From Chara braunii (Eukaryota > Streptophyta > Charophyceae > Charales > Characeae), in contig BFEA01000037.1 of NCBI GenBank assembly GCA_003427395.1, forward strand, positions 2,180,085 through 2,230,862: 50,778 nucleotides of DNA, given 5' to 3'. The position numbers and the translations under genes are program-made. Below the pieces are notes generated by a model. The model worked only from the letters and a program-made list of their open reading frames with translations, searched no databases and was not told the DNA's origin. Shown piece by piece: positions 20,892 to 33,559 of this stretch. Each line of letters begins with the position of its first letter. The first letter of the stretch is position 1.

Positions 20892-23773
20892 ATTCGTGTC
20901 ACTCGAGCCCTGGATCATTCGAAGCTTTTAAGATCACGAGGGTAGGCCATACGAGACTTGTACCCCATGTCTTAAATTCATCAGCATGATCACCGGCTGT
21001 GTTAGTTTGGACCTTTGGGGAGTATGCAGGCATAGGTCAAGCGTTAGTTGATGCAGCCAATCTTCATAGTATTCGACCATAGCATGCACAAGTCTTCAAT
21101 CCACTGCGAACCTCATCCCTTATCACTGGTCAGGTGGTCTATTAAGCAAGGGAAGATTGCACAAAGTCAATCCCCCTTGCTCCCACTCCCCCAGAAGAAA
21201 CGTTCACACAGCGAGACAGTTGCTCAGAAGTTCTCGTTCTCGCTATCTTTACCAACAACAGTTAGTCAAGTCTGGTCAGATCTTTTTCATGCAATCGAAT
21301 TTCTTCATGCTTCCCTCTTCCAAACATTTTCTCTTTCCCTAGTCTTCGGGTTTAGTCCTGAAGGATCCATGATGCGACGTACCCTCCTTATTAATACAGT
21401 CATAGGTAGTTACCTGAAGGTTATAGATTTAGGGTTTAGGATTTATGGTTTAGGGTTTTGGTTGAAGCGTGCGTACCTCGTTGTTCCGTGCCTCCAGAGT
21501 TCCGCCTGAACTCCAGTAGAGTTCCCGCAATCGCCTTGTCATTTGGATGCGTCTAGACTAACCAAGTATTTCAAACAGAATCGGAGTTTCTTGTGTTTAA
21601 GTGAGCAATTGAAAACATCATCTTCACATTTGCTTTTGAAAGATTGGTGCGAGAAAGGATTAGTCCTAGGAAAGGCGGAGGAGGATGAGGGAGGTAGAAG
21701 CCATCACTCTTTACGACGATCCTCCCCTCTTTACTGCCCCGCACCCTTCCCACCTCTGCACCCATTCTGGTATGTAATATCAAATGCTTATAATAATAAT
21801 AATATTAGTAACAATAATAATAGTAATAATAATAATAAATAATTACAATAATAATCATCGTAATTAATAAGCGAAAATGATATTCAAAGAATAATAATAT
21901 TTGATCTGGCGCAAAGTATCCACATAAATTCAAATTCTTGAACCTGGTCAAAAATACAGTAAAATTCATCTTTCTTTTAATCATGGTTGTGGTACCCAGC
22001 ACTAAACACTGTTTTTGTGCATTACAACACTTTCTAATCCAACTAGGACCTATCCTGAATGTCCCCCACACACACGTGCATACACACGCTTGCTGATGCG
22101 GCAGTTATGGGTACTCCCTTTCTTCTGCAGCTAGTTGTAGGCCATGACCGACCTACATCCTCTCAACTTGCTTTGACCTCGGCCCTTGCATACTCCCGCA
22201 CACCAGGCACTCCATTTTATTGTTGCATGGTACATAGGCAGTGTGGATGAATGCAATTCTTAGTGCATCGCGGTCTGGTCCTCTCGACCTAGGGCCAGAC
22301 GTGCTAAGTCCCACTTGGAACCTGCAAACCGGATCAAACTGACACGGGTTTAGGGACTACTAGCTGGACTTAGGTAGGATTGTCCCTTTTTTTTTGCCAT
22401 TGTATCAGCTGCTGGCCAATTGGACCCTTTCTTGGTACTCGATTCTGCTGGCATATTACCCTTATGAGGCGGCCAAAAGTTCAACCCCACGCAGCCCTCA
22501 TACCTAGAATGATCCCAAAACAGACAATCTTTAGGGGCAGGTCACGGTTTTGACCACACACGAACCACACTATATCGTACACGGGGTCAGGAATCGGCCC
22601 TGGGGACAGCGACAGTCTCATGCTTGGGTGAATTTGTATTGGTTCACATTAATAACATAATAATAATAATAATAATAACAGATTAAAGTTGAAAATGATA
22701 GTGAAACGGAAATAATAATATTCGCTATGAACTGCACAATTCATCACCGAAGAGCGCACATACATACATACAGCACCCATAAGTGAGATGACACGATTTC
22801 CACAATGGGTGCAAGAGAGTCACAGCCTATGAATTCCAGCCCATTATCATCAAAGCAAGCTAAGAGTTTGTGTCACCAACGCTCATCGGCGCGCGTGCAG
22901 GTAACCGGAGACCAGCACCACCATCCGGGTGAGCTCCTTGCATGTTTTCCTCCCTCTCTCTCTCTGTCTGGTTCCTTTCCCTAGCATTGTCCTTACCGTG
23001 TCTCTTCTCCCTACAAACATGCATACTCACAACTACCACACAAGGTTTCTACTCTGGACACACCCACTACTATGCTTATAGTTTCCCCCACTGTCTAGTA
23101 TTAACACTCTGTATTAGCGCAGCTATGGCTGCCTTCTTCCTACCAGCGCAACTCTCTCCCCCCCTTTCACTTATAACATTCTGTCCTCAGCGCTCTAACC
23201 CTTGCTTTTGGCGCACGAGTGCCTCATCACTTCCATGCTTGCAGCAAATGAGCATTTTGTCCGAATAGGAGGCTGGTCAGTCCTTACCTTGTTTTAGGAT
23301 GTCACTGGGTTATCCCATCTTCTGTAGCAAATGACCCAAGTTGGCCTGGTACCGCGTGCCCACTTCCTGTTTGCTTCAGAAAGTCATGGTCTGTTACTTT
23401 TCCCATTGTCTGAGTCTATGAGTCACCACTTTCGTCTGCGGCTCATGACTTTTGACTGGGAGAGTGACCTTTCCATCTGGGTCACGACCCTTGTATGTTT
23501 CTGTCTGTTCTGTCTGTCCTTGCCTGTTTCCGTTTGATTACTACGTTTCCGACCTGTCTCCGTCTATTCTGCCAGTCTTTGTTTGTTTCTGTCTATTTTC
23601 CTCCTACCTCTTCTCCCTCTTCACCTCTTCTCTCTCATGGCCATCCTTGTCCTTTTCACGCACCTCCTACGAGAGGAAATGAGCAATAGTGAAACTCGGA
23701 ACCCATGTTGCATTTTACATATGAAAACAAGTAGTCGTGACCTCGAATAAAGAGCAGAATTACAGTTCGATTA

Positions 23774-23796
23774 GCACCAATATTACATCAATGGGG
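23774..23796 (+). other. Templated filler at a deletion, right LTR
   Basis: About 420 bp present in the left LTR (3600-4020) are missing here. The junction holds 23 bases identical to 23879-23901, about 105 bp downstream. Confidence 0.75.
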
Positions 23797-24892
23797 AGCA
23801 AATAGCGAGATGACCAAATCCATATTGCTAATCACATTCGAGAGTCAGAACGTACCATAGTATCCAGAAAGCAATATTGCACCAATATTACATCAATGGG
23901 GAATGAAAACACTAAAAGCGACTGTTAGTGAGATCTCTCTCTCGCTCTCTCTCCATCACCATGGTAAGTACCCAGGTCCTTCTCTTTATTTGACGTTCGA
24001 CGCCCAAGCTACTCCCTACACCGTTGTTTCCCACTCGCAATTAATACTATAATCGATGACATTGGCAGCCACCGAAGTACTTGAGGAGATTGCTCAGCGC
24101 AGATAACCATCAAACCAGGTATTGTATGATACGTACCTGACCATAATCACTGCCGAATAATAATAATGATAACAATAATAACAGGGTGCCAGATAATAAT
24201 AATGATAACAATAATAACAGGGGTAGTAGTAATAATAATAATAATATAAATTAATTAATAATGATGGATAACAACGTATACAAATGTCATTCTCGGTCCG
24301 ATGCAACAAGCTGGGCACACGACAAGAGCAGCTCAATCTTCGAGAGGTTAGGCAAATGGCAGGGTAACCTTTACAATGTGTTCGGCGGATTTATGTCCAC
24401 GTCTCTCCACCTTTGCCCTCATCTATTCTCTTCCTCTTCTTTCTCCTCCTCTCTCTTTCCTCCTTCTTCCTTCCACTACTTTCTTCTTCTTCTCTCCTCG
24501 TTTCCTTCTACCTATCAGTAGCGTTTCGAGTGTAATCCGCCTGAAACAGTTAGTTTCTACCCTTTTTTGGTATTGGTATAATCTTAGGCCATCATTAGGT
24601 GAGTGCACGTGTCATTTGTATGTGAGAGGTGGTGGTCTCAGATACCTCTGTTCAACTTTCATATCAGCAACTCTCTTACTCCCTTCGCTCTCACTTCGCT
24701 TTCTCACTACTCCTCCACACACGACTAATGGCAGGACGTGCATCGCATTCGATTAGCAACTGAAGCAGCAATAATGTTAATAATCCGATTGCAATCATCG
24801 TATATAAGCCATTTTTCTAGCCAGATATAATCGTGATATTATGAGTGAAATAATAATAAAATAATAATAGTAAAATAATAATAGTACAATAC

Positions 24893-24927
<35 letters not shown>

Positions 24928-26857
24928 GTGCGCAAAAGGAAACGAGCAAGAGCGAAACAATAATGTACAGTTATGTTGAATGCCCGATCGGATCACTGTG
25001 CTCGGAAAACAACATTGCCCCAATAAGACACCAATGAAGAATTGTAATCCTGAACCAATGTCAATGGAAGATTGTTCCAGCCACTACCAAAATATCATGG
25101 CCCTTCTCTCTACTGAGCTACTATTATCCTCCTAATTGACAACGCTGGTATTGACGTCAGTGACCACCGAAGTACTTTGGAGAGGTCGCCCGTAACAGAC
25201 CATCGCCACTACCAGGTATATGCCTTCTCATCTTCATCCCCCATCTTTCTCGTTTTCTTACACTCACACACATATAATGATACACACGCACATACACATA
25301 CACACTTACGACTGGCAATCCCGCTGCCGGGCCGGAGTGAAGGCGCGACAGTGGCGGGCGCAAGTGGTGGCGTATATTCTTATGTTGGAGCGGGAGATTC
25401 ATTTGATTTTGCTTCTCCTCTTTCCTCCGCAACGCCGCATGATCCGATCAGCCTACCGAGAACACATTACGTCGGAGATATGGCAACACAAGTGCGCTCT
25501 CCAACAAGGTCGAACTGATGACAAGTTCATCCTCGCTTACGGTAAGTAGCGGATGAGGGGTCACGGCAATTTGCACTATTGCTGCATGGTGTCGCCCGGA
25601 TGACAAAAACCGCATTCCTACCTACCAAATCGCTTCACCTCCCAATTCAAAAGCAGTGGAACCACATCGCAGCACGTTCCTAGCAACTAAGTCCGATAAT
25701 GACTGTATATTTGTTATCAATCCGACCCGATACAGTCGTGAGGAAAGTGTGTTACATTCCGAGAACGGCAGCGCAACTACACGGTTTAAAGGAAATGGTG
25801 CCATCGACCAACCGATAGGTGAGCCAGGTAAACTTCCTCATCCATTTCTCCTTCTTCTCCTTCTTCTTCTTCCTCTTCTCCTCTTTTCTTCTCCTTCTTC
25901 TTCTTCTTTTTTTTCCTTTCCTTCACGAGTTTTCTCCTCCTCTCCCTGTTTGTAATCTCGCTCGTCTTTCCTTTTTCAGTTCGTTTCGAGTGTACGTGGC
26001 CTAAATCGCAGTCAGGTTCAGTCAGAATGAAGGTGAGTTCTATTCAAGGGAAACGATCGTTTTCCTTTCTCGTAATCGTTTTCTTTCCTTTTGCTTTCCT
26101 CTCTCCTTTTCCGTTCTCGTCTATTTTCACCTCGACTTTCTTTCTTCTTGCGTTCGAACTCCTCCTTCTGTGTCCGTCCTCCTTTTTGAGTGTTTGTGCC
26201 CTCATCTTCCTCACTTGCATCCTCCTCTTTGTTTCCTCCTTGTCAAATGTACGTAGTCACACTTCACCGCCAAATGTATGGTTTTAATAAAACAATAATA
26301 TTATTATGATTGAAATAATAATAACAATAAAATAATAATAATAATAATAATAGTAATAATAACGATAATAATAACAATAATATTAGAGATAACGGATGTA
26401 TACATCTTATCTCTCCGGTCCGATACATGTAGGAGAAGCATGGATTTCTCTTTAGAGAGAAATACACGGGATTGGAGACGATCGGGAGTATCTGACGTGG
26501 TAAGTTTCCCTCTTCTCCTCACCTCTCTCTTCTCCTCACCTCTCTCTTCTCCTTACACGATCCCTTCTCCTTCTCATACAAACACATACTCACACGAAGC
26601 TGCAACACAGATTTTTTAATTTTTAGACATAGGTTCGTTTGGTTTCATTCGTTTTGTGGATATAATCGTCATGATGTGAGCCGCGAGATTGGTGCAGCCC
26701 ATATGCCCACACTTACGCACTTCGCACACGCGTGCCCATGCACACACATGCAGGAAGTAATGTATGTTTCCGTAGTCGGCGGTAGGCTTATTCAATTTGT
26801 TTTTATCCTGTTGGTGGAAGTTCCATGAGGTTCGTAGTAAGGTTAAACTTACATGCA

Positions 26858-26860
<3 letters not shown>

Positions 26861-26929
<69 letters not shown>
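26861..26929. repeat. AC dinucleotide repeat (right LTR)
   Basis: Orthologous to 7023-7067 but about 24 bp longer. Confidence 0.95.
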
Positions 26930-26933
<4 letters not shown>

Positions 26934-28899
26934 TGAAGCAACGTATACATCGATACTCTAGAGGTAGGTTCATTCGTGTGATGGGAGACTTACCTTGCAA
27001 CGAGGATGCTGGGCTGTGGTCGCCTGCACTATTGCTCCCCGATGCCACTCAAATGGCAAGGAGTGTTGATTCTCCTAACTGAGTCACTATACCTCGCAAG
27101 GCAACCACGCCCGGAATGCGCCGTTGTATTTGAACCCACTACCACCGCGACAAGGCGCAATCGCTTTCCCTAGACCTTACAGGATGAGGATGCCAAGGCT
27201 AGGAGTAGAAAACAGGTAAGTTGCCTTCACCTCCCTCCTCTCTCCTCTTTTTCCTTCTTCTTCTCCTTCTTCTCCTTCTTCTCCTTCTTTTTCCCTCTTT
27301 CTCGTTCGTCGCTCTCTTTTCCCCTCCAAGCCGTGCTCCCTCTCTTCTCCTCTGCGTGTCTCCCTACTGCGCACCGCCTCCCTGTTCGTTCGCCAGCCGT
27401 TCCCGGTCGTAGTGTCCCGCTCTGTCAGCTTTCTCACTCTCATCCCTCCATGCGCCCACCTCGCTATTGATTTCTGTTGTTCCCCATAGTCCCCTTTGTT
27501 TTTTCCTTGCACCGTGTCTCTCGCGTTTGTGCAAGTAATCCCATTTGGTGCAGTAGCCCCGAGCGACCGGTTTGATCGCTACCTTAGCCAGCCCGTTGCA
27601 AGCTCCCTAGGATAAACCTGCCCCGACTCCGAGCGAAGATTCACTAACAGTGAATCTTTGAATCAACAAAAATCTCGGAAAAGAAAAAAAACAAAAGAAA
27701 ATCTAACTACTATCCGCCCAGTCGTTCCAACTGTCAGTTACCTGTCACAGGGGCGGAGCCCTTATGCTTCAAGCCCAACTACTTTCAATCTGCAGATCGC
27801 GAGTTCGAGTCGCTGCTACCCAAGGTGGGGGCAAAATACTATTGAGCTTCATGTCAAAATGGAGCTAGTCTCGGTGGCCGGTAGGCTTGATCCCCGTACC
27901 CTTCACTTCTAAGGCCAATACCGAAACCTACTGAGCTAGCTTCCATTCTTGACAGAATGGGAGCAATTCCTGTATAGGTATTAAAGTGTGGCCTAGTCCA
28001 ACTAGTGGACCGGACCCATTTCTAATTTTCTTGTGTTTGTACACTAGTTAGCCTATGTATCTGTCTGAGCGTTTGTCGGCTTGAGTGTGCGCAAAGGACA
28101 CTTTCTTGACCGGAAGGCCCGACAGACCGGTACTTTCCCATGGTTGCGTCATCGAGGGCCGCCGCGAGGAAACACCCAAGTAGCGGGTAGGCTGATACTA
28201 TACCTTGTAAAGGTAGATGTGTCGAGTACTTGAGGCCGAACAAGCCGACATTTTGTGTGTCATAGATGTACCCTATCATGACAGTAACCAAATCAACCCC
28301 TCGACCTTCCTGGTCGAAGGATATCAGTGTCGATCCTAACTATCACAGTGTGTGCCATAATGATGCACGAGCTCATACGAAATTCTAAGTTCAGATTAAT
28401 TCCTTCGAGGTGGTCGGCACAACTGACCTGCCGACTGCAAAATCACGGCCAAATACCCTTGTAAGGGTATTTGGTCCGACAACACGCAGAGGTTGGAAGA
28501 GCTTGCGCGGGGGTAGTGCACGCTCGACCGACTGGAGATGGCTCGAGGGAAGTAGAGGAGAAATTGTGCGGTGAAAGCAGGTGTGGTAACACGAAGGTGG
28601 AGCGCGGGCAGAAGTGGCTGCGCGCAACAATGAATGAAGGAGATAGTGCGTGGGAGAAGATCGAGAAGGGGGTGACAACACGGAGGAAAGAGATGGCCGC
28701 ACGGTAGAAGGAGAGCGTGGGAAGGTAGCGCAAGCGGGCAAGAAGAAGAATAGTTGCGCTAGTAGGATGAAGAAGATAGCATGGTGCGTGGATCGCAAGG
28801 GAAGCAGAGCACACAAGAGCAGAGCAAGAAGGAGATGGCCGCTCGGTGAATGAAAAAATACAGTGCGCGACTGCAGGCGATGGCAACTGGGAGAATAGC

Positions 28900-29092
28900 G
28901 ACATAGCGGGGGAAGGAGAAGAAGTAGAAGGGAGAAGAAAAAGAAGTAGAAGGGAGAAGAAGAAGAAGAAGTAGAAGGGAAAAGAAGAAGAAGAGGAAGG
29001 AGAGATAAAGAAGAAGAAAAAGAAGAAGAAGAAGAAGAAAAAGAAGAAGAAGAAGGACAAGAAGAAGAAGAAGAAGAAGAAGGAGAGAGGCC
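28900..29092. repeat. GAA/GA-rich purine tract
   Basis: Nearly pure purine on the plus strand. Long Ser-rich or Phe-rich frames on the minus strand across it are low-complexity artefacts. Confidence 0.9.
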
Positions 29093-29497
29093 AGGGAAAT
29101 GTGACTTACCCGTCACCCGGCCGGCATGTTGGAACGTGGGCTTGTGTCGGTCGAGCTCTGTGCGATCGTCACGGAATGTTGCACATTGCTGCGGAGCGGA
29201 AAGCAGCCAGCTTTCAACGACAGGGGCGGTGACGACGACGATGACAAGAGAGAGATCAGCTAAGTCTTCTATCAAGCAACAAGCACCGGGTTCTTCGATC
29301 GATAGAGTGAACAGAGACTAATGAACCTATCACTAGAACATGGGAAGTCTACACTATTGCTATGTGTGTGTGCGAGTGAGTGTGTGTGTGAATCGCGGTG
29401 AGTTTCATACTAATGCCATCGACAGGATGAGCAAAATCGAATGAATGTACAGCAAAAACACGAAAATATATATCACAAAGTGCATCCGTGCATATGC

Positions 29498-29501
<4 letters not shown>

Positions 29502-29559
<58 letters not shown>
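29502..29559. repeat. TG dinucleotide repeat
   Basis: Pure TG tract in the LTR B region, about 60 bp from the SFDF-type motif, as AC tracts also lie close to that motif in LTR A. Confidence 0.95.
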
Positions 29560-29560
<1 letters not shown>

Positions 29561-29659
29561 TGTGTAAGTAGGAGAGAGAGGAAGGGGGAGGAGCCGAAAG
29601 AAGGGAACGGATAATACTCAATGCTCGAATTGAATTAACCCGGTCGCAAACCGTGATCG

Positions 29660-30157
29660 GGTACATTCAAAGCTTACTGCTGTTGCGGCTGGCGGAGAGG
29701 GCACGAAGAGGAGAGAGAAGGCAGAAGGTGAAGGAGAGCGCCGCTATAGAAGGGTGGAAAACGCGAGAGCGGGGTAAAGGAAGACTGCATGAACAGGAAG
29801 CGATCGAAGAAGGAGGAGAGAGAGAAGGTGAAAAGAAAGATGATGACTACGGAGAAGGAAATCCGACGAGGGTACAACCATATCCAGGCGGTAACAACGA
29901 CTAGTGACGAGGAAGAAGAAGAAGAACATGGGGAAGGAGGAAAGCGAAGAGAGAGAGAACGAAAAGGAAAAGGAAAAGACTTGTCTGGTCGCCGTTGGTC
30001 GTAGATGTTGCGATCGGGCAGCCAATCTGAAATACTTAGCACCTTCGTTCAAACTGTGTTGATATTGTTATTTTTATTATTTCTGTTTTTTTTTGTGTTA
30101 CTGTTACTTTTATTATTTTCGTTGTTGATACTACTTTGTTACTATTATTTTATTTTA

Positions 30158-30188
<31 letters not shown>

Positions 30189-30500
30189 AAATGAGTTACT
30201 TGGCCTAGCGTTCGCTGCTTACCATAAGCAAGGGTGGAGACTTGTGGGAATATGTGATGCATTCGCCGATAGCGACGTGATGTTGGGCCGTCATCGCCGG
30301 ATTGTTGGAATGCGCGCTAATGCCTGTCGTGTCCCCATGTCGTGGTCTCGACATGCTGCACATAGTGAGGGATCGTGTTGTGTGGCTGCTCCGCTACGTT
30401 TAGATTGTGGGCTATGGAAGCAATCGTCCTCTGTCTCAGGGGTTTCGCCTGCAACGGGCTCTGGCGACAGACGACGACGGCGACGAGGTAAAAGAAGGAG
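29660..30500. other. Purine-rich and ATT-rich sequence, no supported gene
   Basis: Purine-rich at 29690-29990, then T/ATT-rich to 30190, then mixed sequence to a GAGGTAAAAGAAGG purine stretch. Open frames are short and biased in composition. I see no gene. Confidence 0.5.
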
Positions 30501-30509
30501 AAGAAAAGG

Positions 30510-31310
30510 TGTGACAGACACACATACACTGTGATACACACAGAGACACACGGGCGCACAATGCACTGTGACACAGACTATGACATACACTGTGACACAT
30601 ACACAGGGTCACACACACAGACATTGTGTCACATATACTGTGACACAGATATGCAGTCACACAGCTACAAGGTGATACAGATATGGTCACTGTGACACAG
30701 ATAAACAGTCATACACATACACAATGTCACACACACAAACACAGTGTGACGTACACTGTGACACAGATACACAGTCACACTGTGACAGACACACATACAC
30801 AGTGAAAACACGCACGGATACTGTGAGACACAGTCACAGTGACACAGACACAATGAAACCCGCACAGATAAGTGACAAAGAATACACAGTGACCCCTACA
30901 CAGTGATATGCAGCTATAAAGTGACAATGTGACACTCACACACACAGTGACACAGTCACGCGGTAACAGTCATACGGTGACACATAGTGACACAATCACA
31001 CACACAGTGACACAGTCACACACACAGAGAGCGACGCTGTGACACACTCAGCCACACGGTGAAAACAGGCACACAGGCAGATGTTGTGACACAGACAGAT
31101 ACAGTGACACAAACAGTTAAGTACACAGTGAAACACACACGGTCACAGTAACAAAGACAAAGACATACACAGTAACACATACACGATGACACTCAGATAC
31201 CCAGTGATACAAATACACAGCGACACATACCCGGTGACACAGATACACTTTGACACGCACAGAGAGAAGACACATACATGCCGAGAGTGAGACAGAGAGA
31301 GAGAGAGATA
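30510..31310. repeat. Degenerate CACAGTGA-type minisatellite
   Basis: About 800 bp of loosely repeated CACAGTGACACAGACACA motifs with an 8-12 bp beat. CACTGTGAC and GTCACAGTG occur on the same strand, so local hairpins are frequent. Frames with His/Thr/Asp or Cys/Val/Ser repeats are artefacts. Confidence 0.85.
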
Positions 31311-31619
31311 AAGAGAAAGAAAGAAAGAGGTACGTACCTGGTGTATGTGAGAGGTCGGCTACGGTATTAACGTCATGTACATTGGTCTTCAAAGTCGACG
31401 TGAGCCTATTGCGTGAGTGCGGTTATAGAAGGGATAGGCGAGTAGTGTAGGCTGGGCACGGGGGTGCACACAATCCCACATGGTACTTGCTGACTTGACA
31501 AAATACGACTGGGACAGGGTATCGTTAGACTGCCACTTGCCCAGTTGCCTACGGACTGCCTACTTAGACTCACGAAAGGTCACTTCCGAGAGATGGTTAA
31601 CGGGTGCATATACTTTCAG

Positions 31620-32430
31620 GTCTCCTTTTCAAGCAGTTCAGCCACTTTAGGTTACTATACCACTTTCAGATTATGTGTGGCAGTTGTCTGAAACCGCTTT
31701 CAGATTGTCTACAGATCCATTGCAAATGGTGGGATGGGGGTACCTGAAACCCTTTTCAGAAGCTTCAGCCACTTCAGCAGTTTCAGATCCCCACCTGAAA
31801 TTTTTGAAATGGCCTGAAGTGGTTGAAGCTTCTGAAAGTGGTTTCAGGTACGTACCTGAAACCCCTTTTAGAAGCTTCAGCCACTTCAGCGGTTTCAGGT
31901 CCCCACCTGAAATTCCTGAAATAACCTAAAGTGGCTGAAGCTTTTGAAAGGGGTTTTAGGTACCCCCATCCAACCATTTGGATGAGGGTACCTGAAACCC
32001 CTTTCAGAAGCTTCAGCCACTTCAGCGGTTTCAGGTCCCCACCTGAAATTCCTGNNNNNNNNNNNNNNNNNNNNNNNNNNNNNNNNNNNNNNNNNNNNNN
32101 NNNNNNNNNNNNNNNNNNNNNNNNNNNNNNNNNNNNNNNNNNNNNNNNNNNNNNNNNNNNNNNNNNNNNNNNNNGGGGTTTCAGGTAACCATTTGGATGA
32201 GGGTACCTGAAACCCCACTCAGAAGCTTCAGCCACTTCAGCGGTTTCAGGTCCCCACCTGAAATTCCTGAAATTACCTGAAGTGGCTGAAAAAACAGGCA
32301 GGAAAAAAAAAAAAAAAAAAACATAAAACTTGTCCTTCAAACCACCCAAAATTTCTGAAACGACCTGAAGTGTCTTCAGGCCATTTCAGCGGTTTCAGAC
32401 CACTTCAGAATCTTTCATTCTGGAATTTCA
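31620..32430. repeat. Array of nested palindromes (contains 120-N gap)
   Basis: Each unit is a long inverted repeat. It starts with GGTACCTGAAACC, passes through AAGCTTCAGCCACTTCAG, turns at a CAGGTCCCCACCTG core, and returns through the complement to GGTACC. At least three units are seen, and the gap at 32055-32174 interrupts one. It shares the CCACTTCAG/CTGAAGTGG motif with the foldback insertion at 13070-13492. No coding content; the Gly/Phe/Arg repeat frames crossing it come from the palindromes. Confidence 0.85.
32055..32174. other. Assembly gap (120 N)
   Basis: Lies in the palindromic array, where assembly is expected to fail. Confidence 0.99.
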
Positions 32431-32618
32431 GGTGGTCGTTAACCACGAGTGTCACTTCCGGGTCTTCCGGAAGACCGCGGACTTGACCTTTCGGCATTGT
32501 AGCAAGAAAGATTTGTGCTACGGCTGCAGCTCCTAAGGCACGGACACACAGTGAAACACAGAAAGACACACGCCAAGAGAGAGAAAACTTACCTGGTCGC
32601 CACCGACTGTCGAACCTG

Positions 32619-32621
<3 letters not shown>

Positions 32622-32691
<70 letters not shown>

Positions 32692-32711
32692 GTAATATTA
32701 TTATTATTATA
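32622..32711. repeat. ATT microsatellite
   Basis: Nearly pure ATT tract with one interruption near 32690. It lies on the LTR B side where LTR A has AAT tracts on the other strand. Confidence 0.95.
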
Positions 32712-32719
32712 TCGATTTT

Positions 32720-33559
32720 ATTTTCAAACAGCAAGTTCAGCTATGAACAGACAAGGAAAGTGAGTGCGTACCTCAACTAGGGGTGCTGCGGGGGGGCTCG
32801 CCGCCGAATGTGAGGTCTTCCTTTCCTCTCTCTACCTTATATACCTTGTATCAGTACTACATCAAATTATTATGGATGCATTTGTGTCTGACTGTATGAA
32901 TTTGTGACCTTCTATCTGACTATATGAATCTGTGACTTTCTTCTTGATAAAATCTGAGATAGGAAACTGCTATGCCTGCATTTGCAATGCTTGAAGTGAT
33001 TCCGGAGTTCTTGTATTGTGAAAACTTGATGGAATGCGGATGTCGTGCAGACCAATCTTGTTGTCTGATTGTTGATGCGATTTGGATACGATTAACTGTT
33101 TCGGAAAACGCATCGTGAGAACGAGAACCTCTCGTATGGGCTGTCTCACCATATGTATGTTTATTTTGGGAAGATAAAGCAGCGGAATGTGGACTCCGTG
33201 AAGTGATGTCCTGCTTGATAGGATCTTCTAACATTGATGAGGGTTGGGATTACTGCAGAAGTTATTGGATTGCGCATTGTTATGGATGCATGGGATTATT
33301 GATTGGCTAACCCATGAGGGATATCATGAATGTATCATTGTCAGAGCATCCTGACTAACACTCATTTTCTTAAACTAATGCAAGTCAAAGGTCAGTTGCA
33401 GGACTTATGAGAAATACGTAATGAGGTGAGAGTTCCCGAGTGAACTTCCTCATTAGGTGTTTCATTGAGTCATTGGGATGTGGTCCTGTGTGGCCTGCCT
33501 GTCTGACTTTAAAGACCTTCAATTGACATGAGACAAAGGGGTTCTTCTAAAGAAGTAAA
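32720..33559. other. LTR B segment between microsatellite and hairpin array, no gene seen
   Basis: Weak patchy similarity to the reverse of 20892-21100 (for example GTGTGGCCTGCC and CTTTAAAGACCTTC). Small ORFs only. Confidence 0.4.

Larger units (their letters stand above)
20892..27635. other. Middle of the right LTR A: intron-like modules and microsatellites, no supported gene
   Basis: Colinear with 189-7755. It consists of repeated modules, each with a GTAAGT or GTGAGT motif, a long CT-rich tract and TTTNCAG/TTTAG. Examples in the left copy are a CT tract with CTTTTTCAG ending at 6139 and then GTGAGT at 6193, and TCTCTTTAG ending at 6632 and then GTAAGT at 6675. Related modules lie about 1-1.6 kb apart (4285-4345 with 5308-5372, and 5705-5790 with 7138-7200). 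These could be exons on the strand opposite to gag-pol, but substitutions between the LTR copies in the best candidate (5500-5704) do not favour silent sites in any frame. Confidence 0.5.
1..28481 (-). mobile_element. Ty3/gypsy-type LTR retrotransposon, element A (3' LTR truncated by window edge)
   Basis: The order on the minus strand is LTR (17859-28481), PBS (17837-17856), gag, protease, partial RT, RNase H tail, integrase, LTR (8601 to beyond position 1). Integrase after RT/RNase H is the Ty3/gypsy order. The two flanking sequences are direct repeats, and their homology stops at the same CGACA at 8601 and 28481. The interior is about 9.3 kb. Every coding part carries stops or frameshifts, and the RT palm is deleted, so the element is dead on its own. 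Expected 5-bp target duplications cannot be tested because the left end lies outside the window; the five bases after 28481 are acacg. Confidence 0.88.
17859..28481 (-). repeat. 5' LTR of element A, about 10.6 kb
   Basis: Read on the plus strand it starts TGTCG at 17859 and ends CGACA at 28477-28481, giving the TG...CA ends and short terminal inverted repeat of an LTR. Two bases inside lies a perfect tRNA-Asp PBS, which fixes 17859 as the inner edge. In plus-strand order it holds a U5 segment with tRNA-like boxes and a conserved hairpin (17986-18055), a hairpin satellite array (19346-20891, interrupted by a 791-N gap), microsatellites and pyrimidine tracts, a tRNA-like segment (27880-27943) and a terminal hairpin (28447-28476). 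Very few plant LTRs exceed 5-6 kb. The true length depends on the gap estimate. Confidence 0.85.

Noticed and set aside
28391-29275. Long open frame (294 codons) on the minus strand, rich in Ser and Leu
   Set aside because: It crosses the end of LTR A and a GAA-rich purine tract; composition is low-complexity, no domain is visible, and other frames there are open for the same reason.
29349-29666. His/Thr-rich frame across the TG repeat
   Set aside because: Dinucleotide repeat artefact; only the short SFDF-type motif within it recurs elsewhere.
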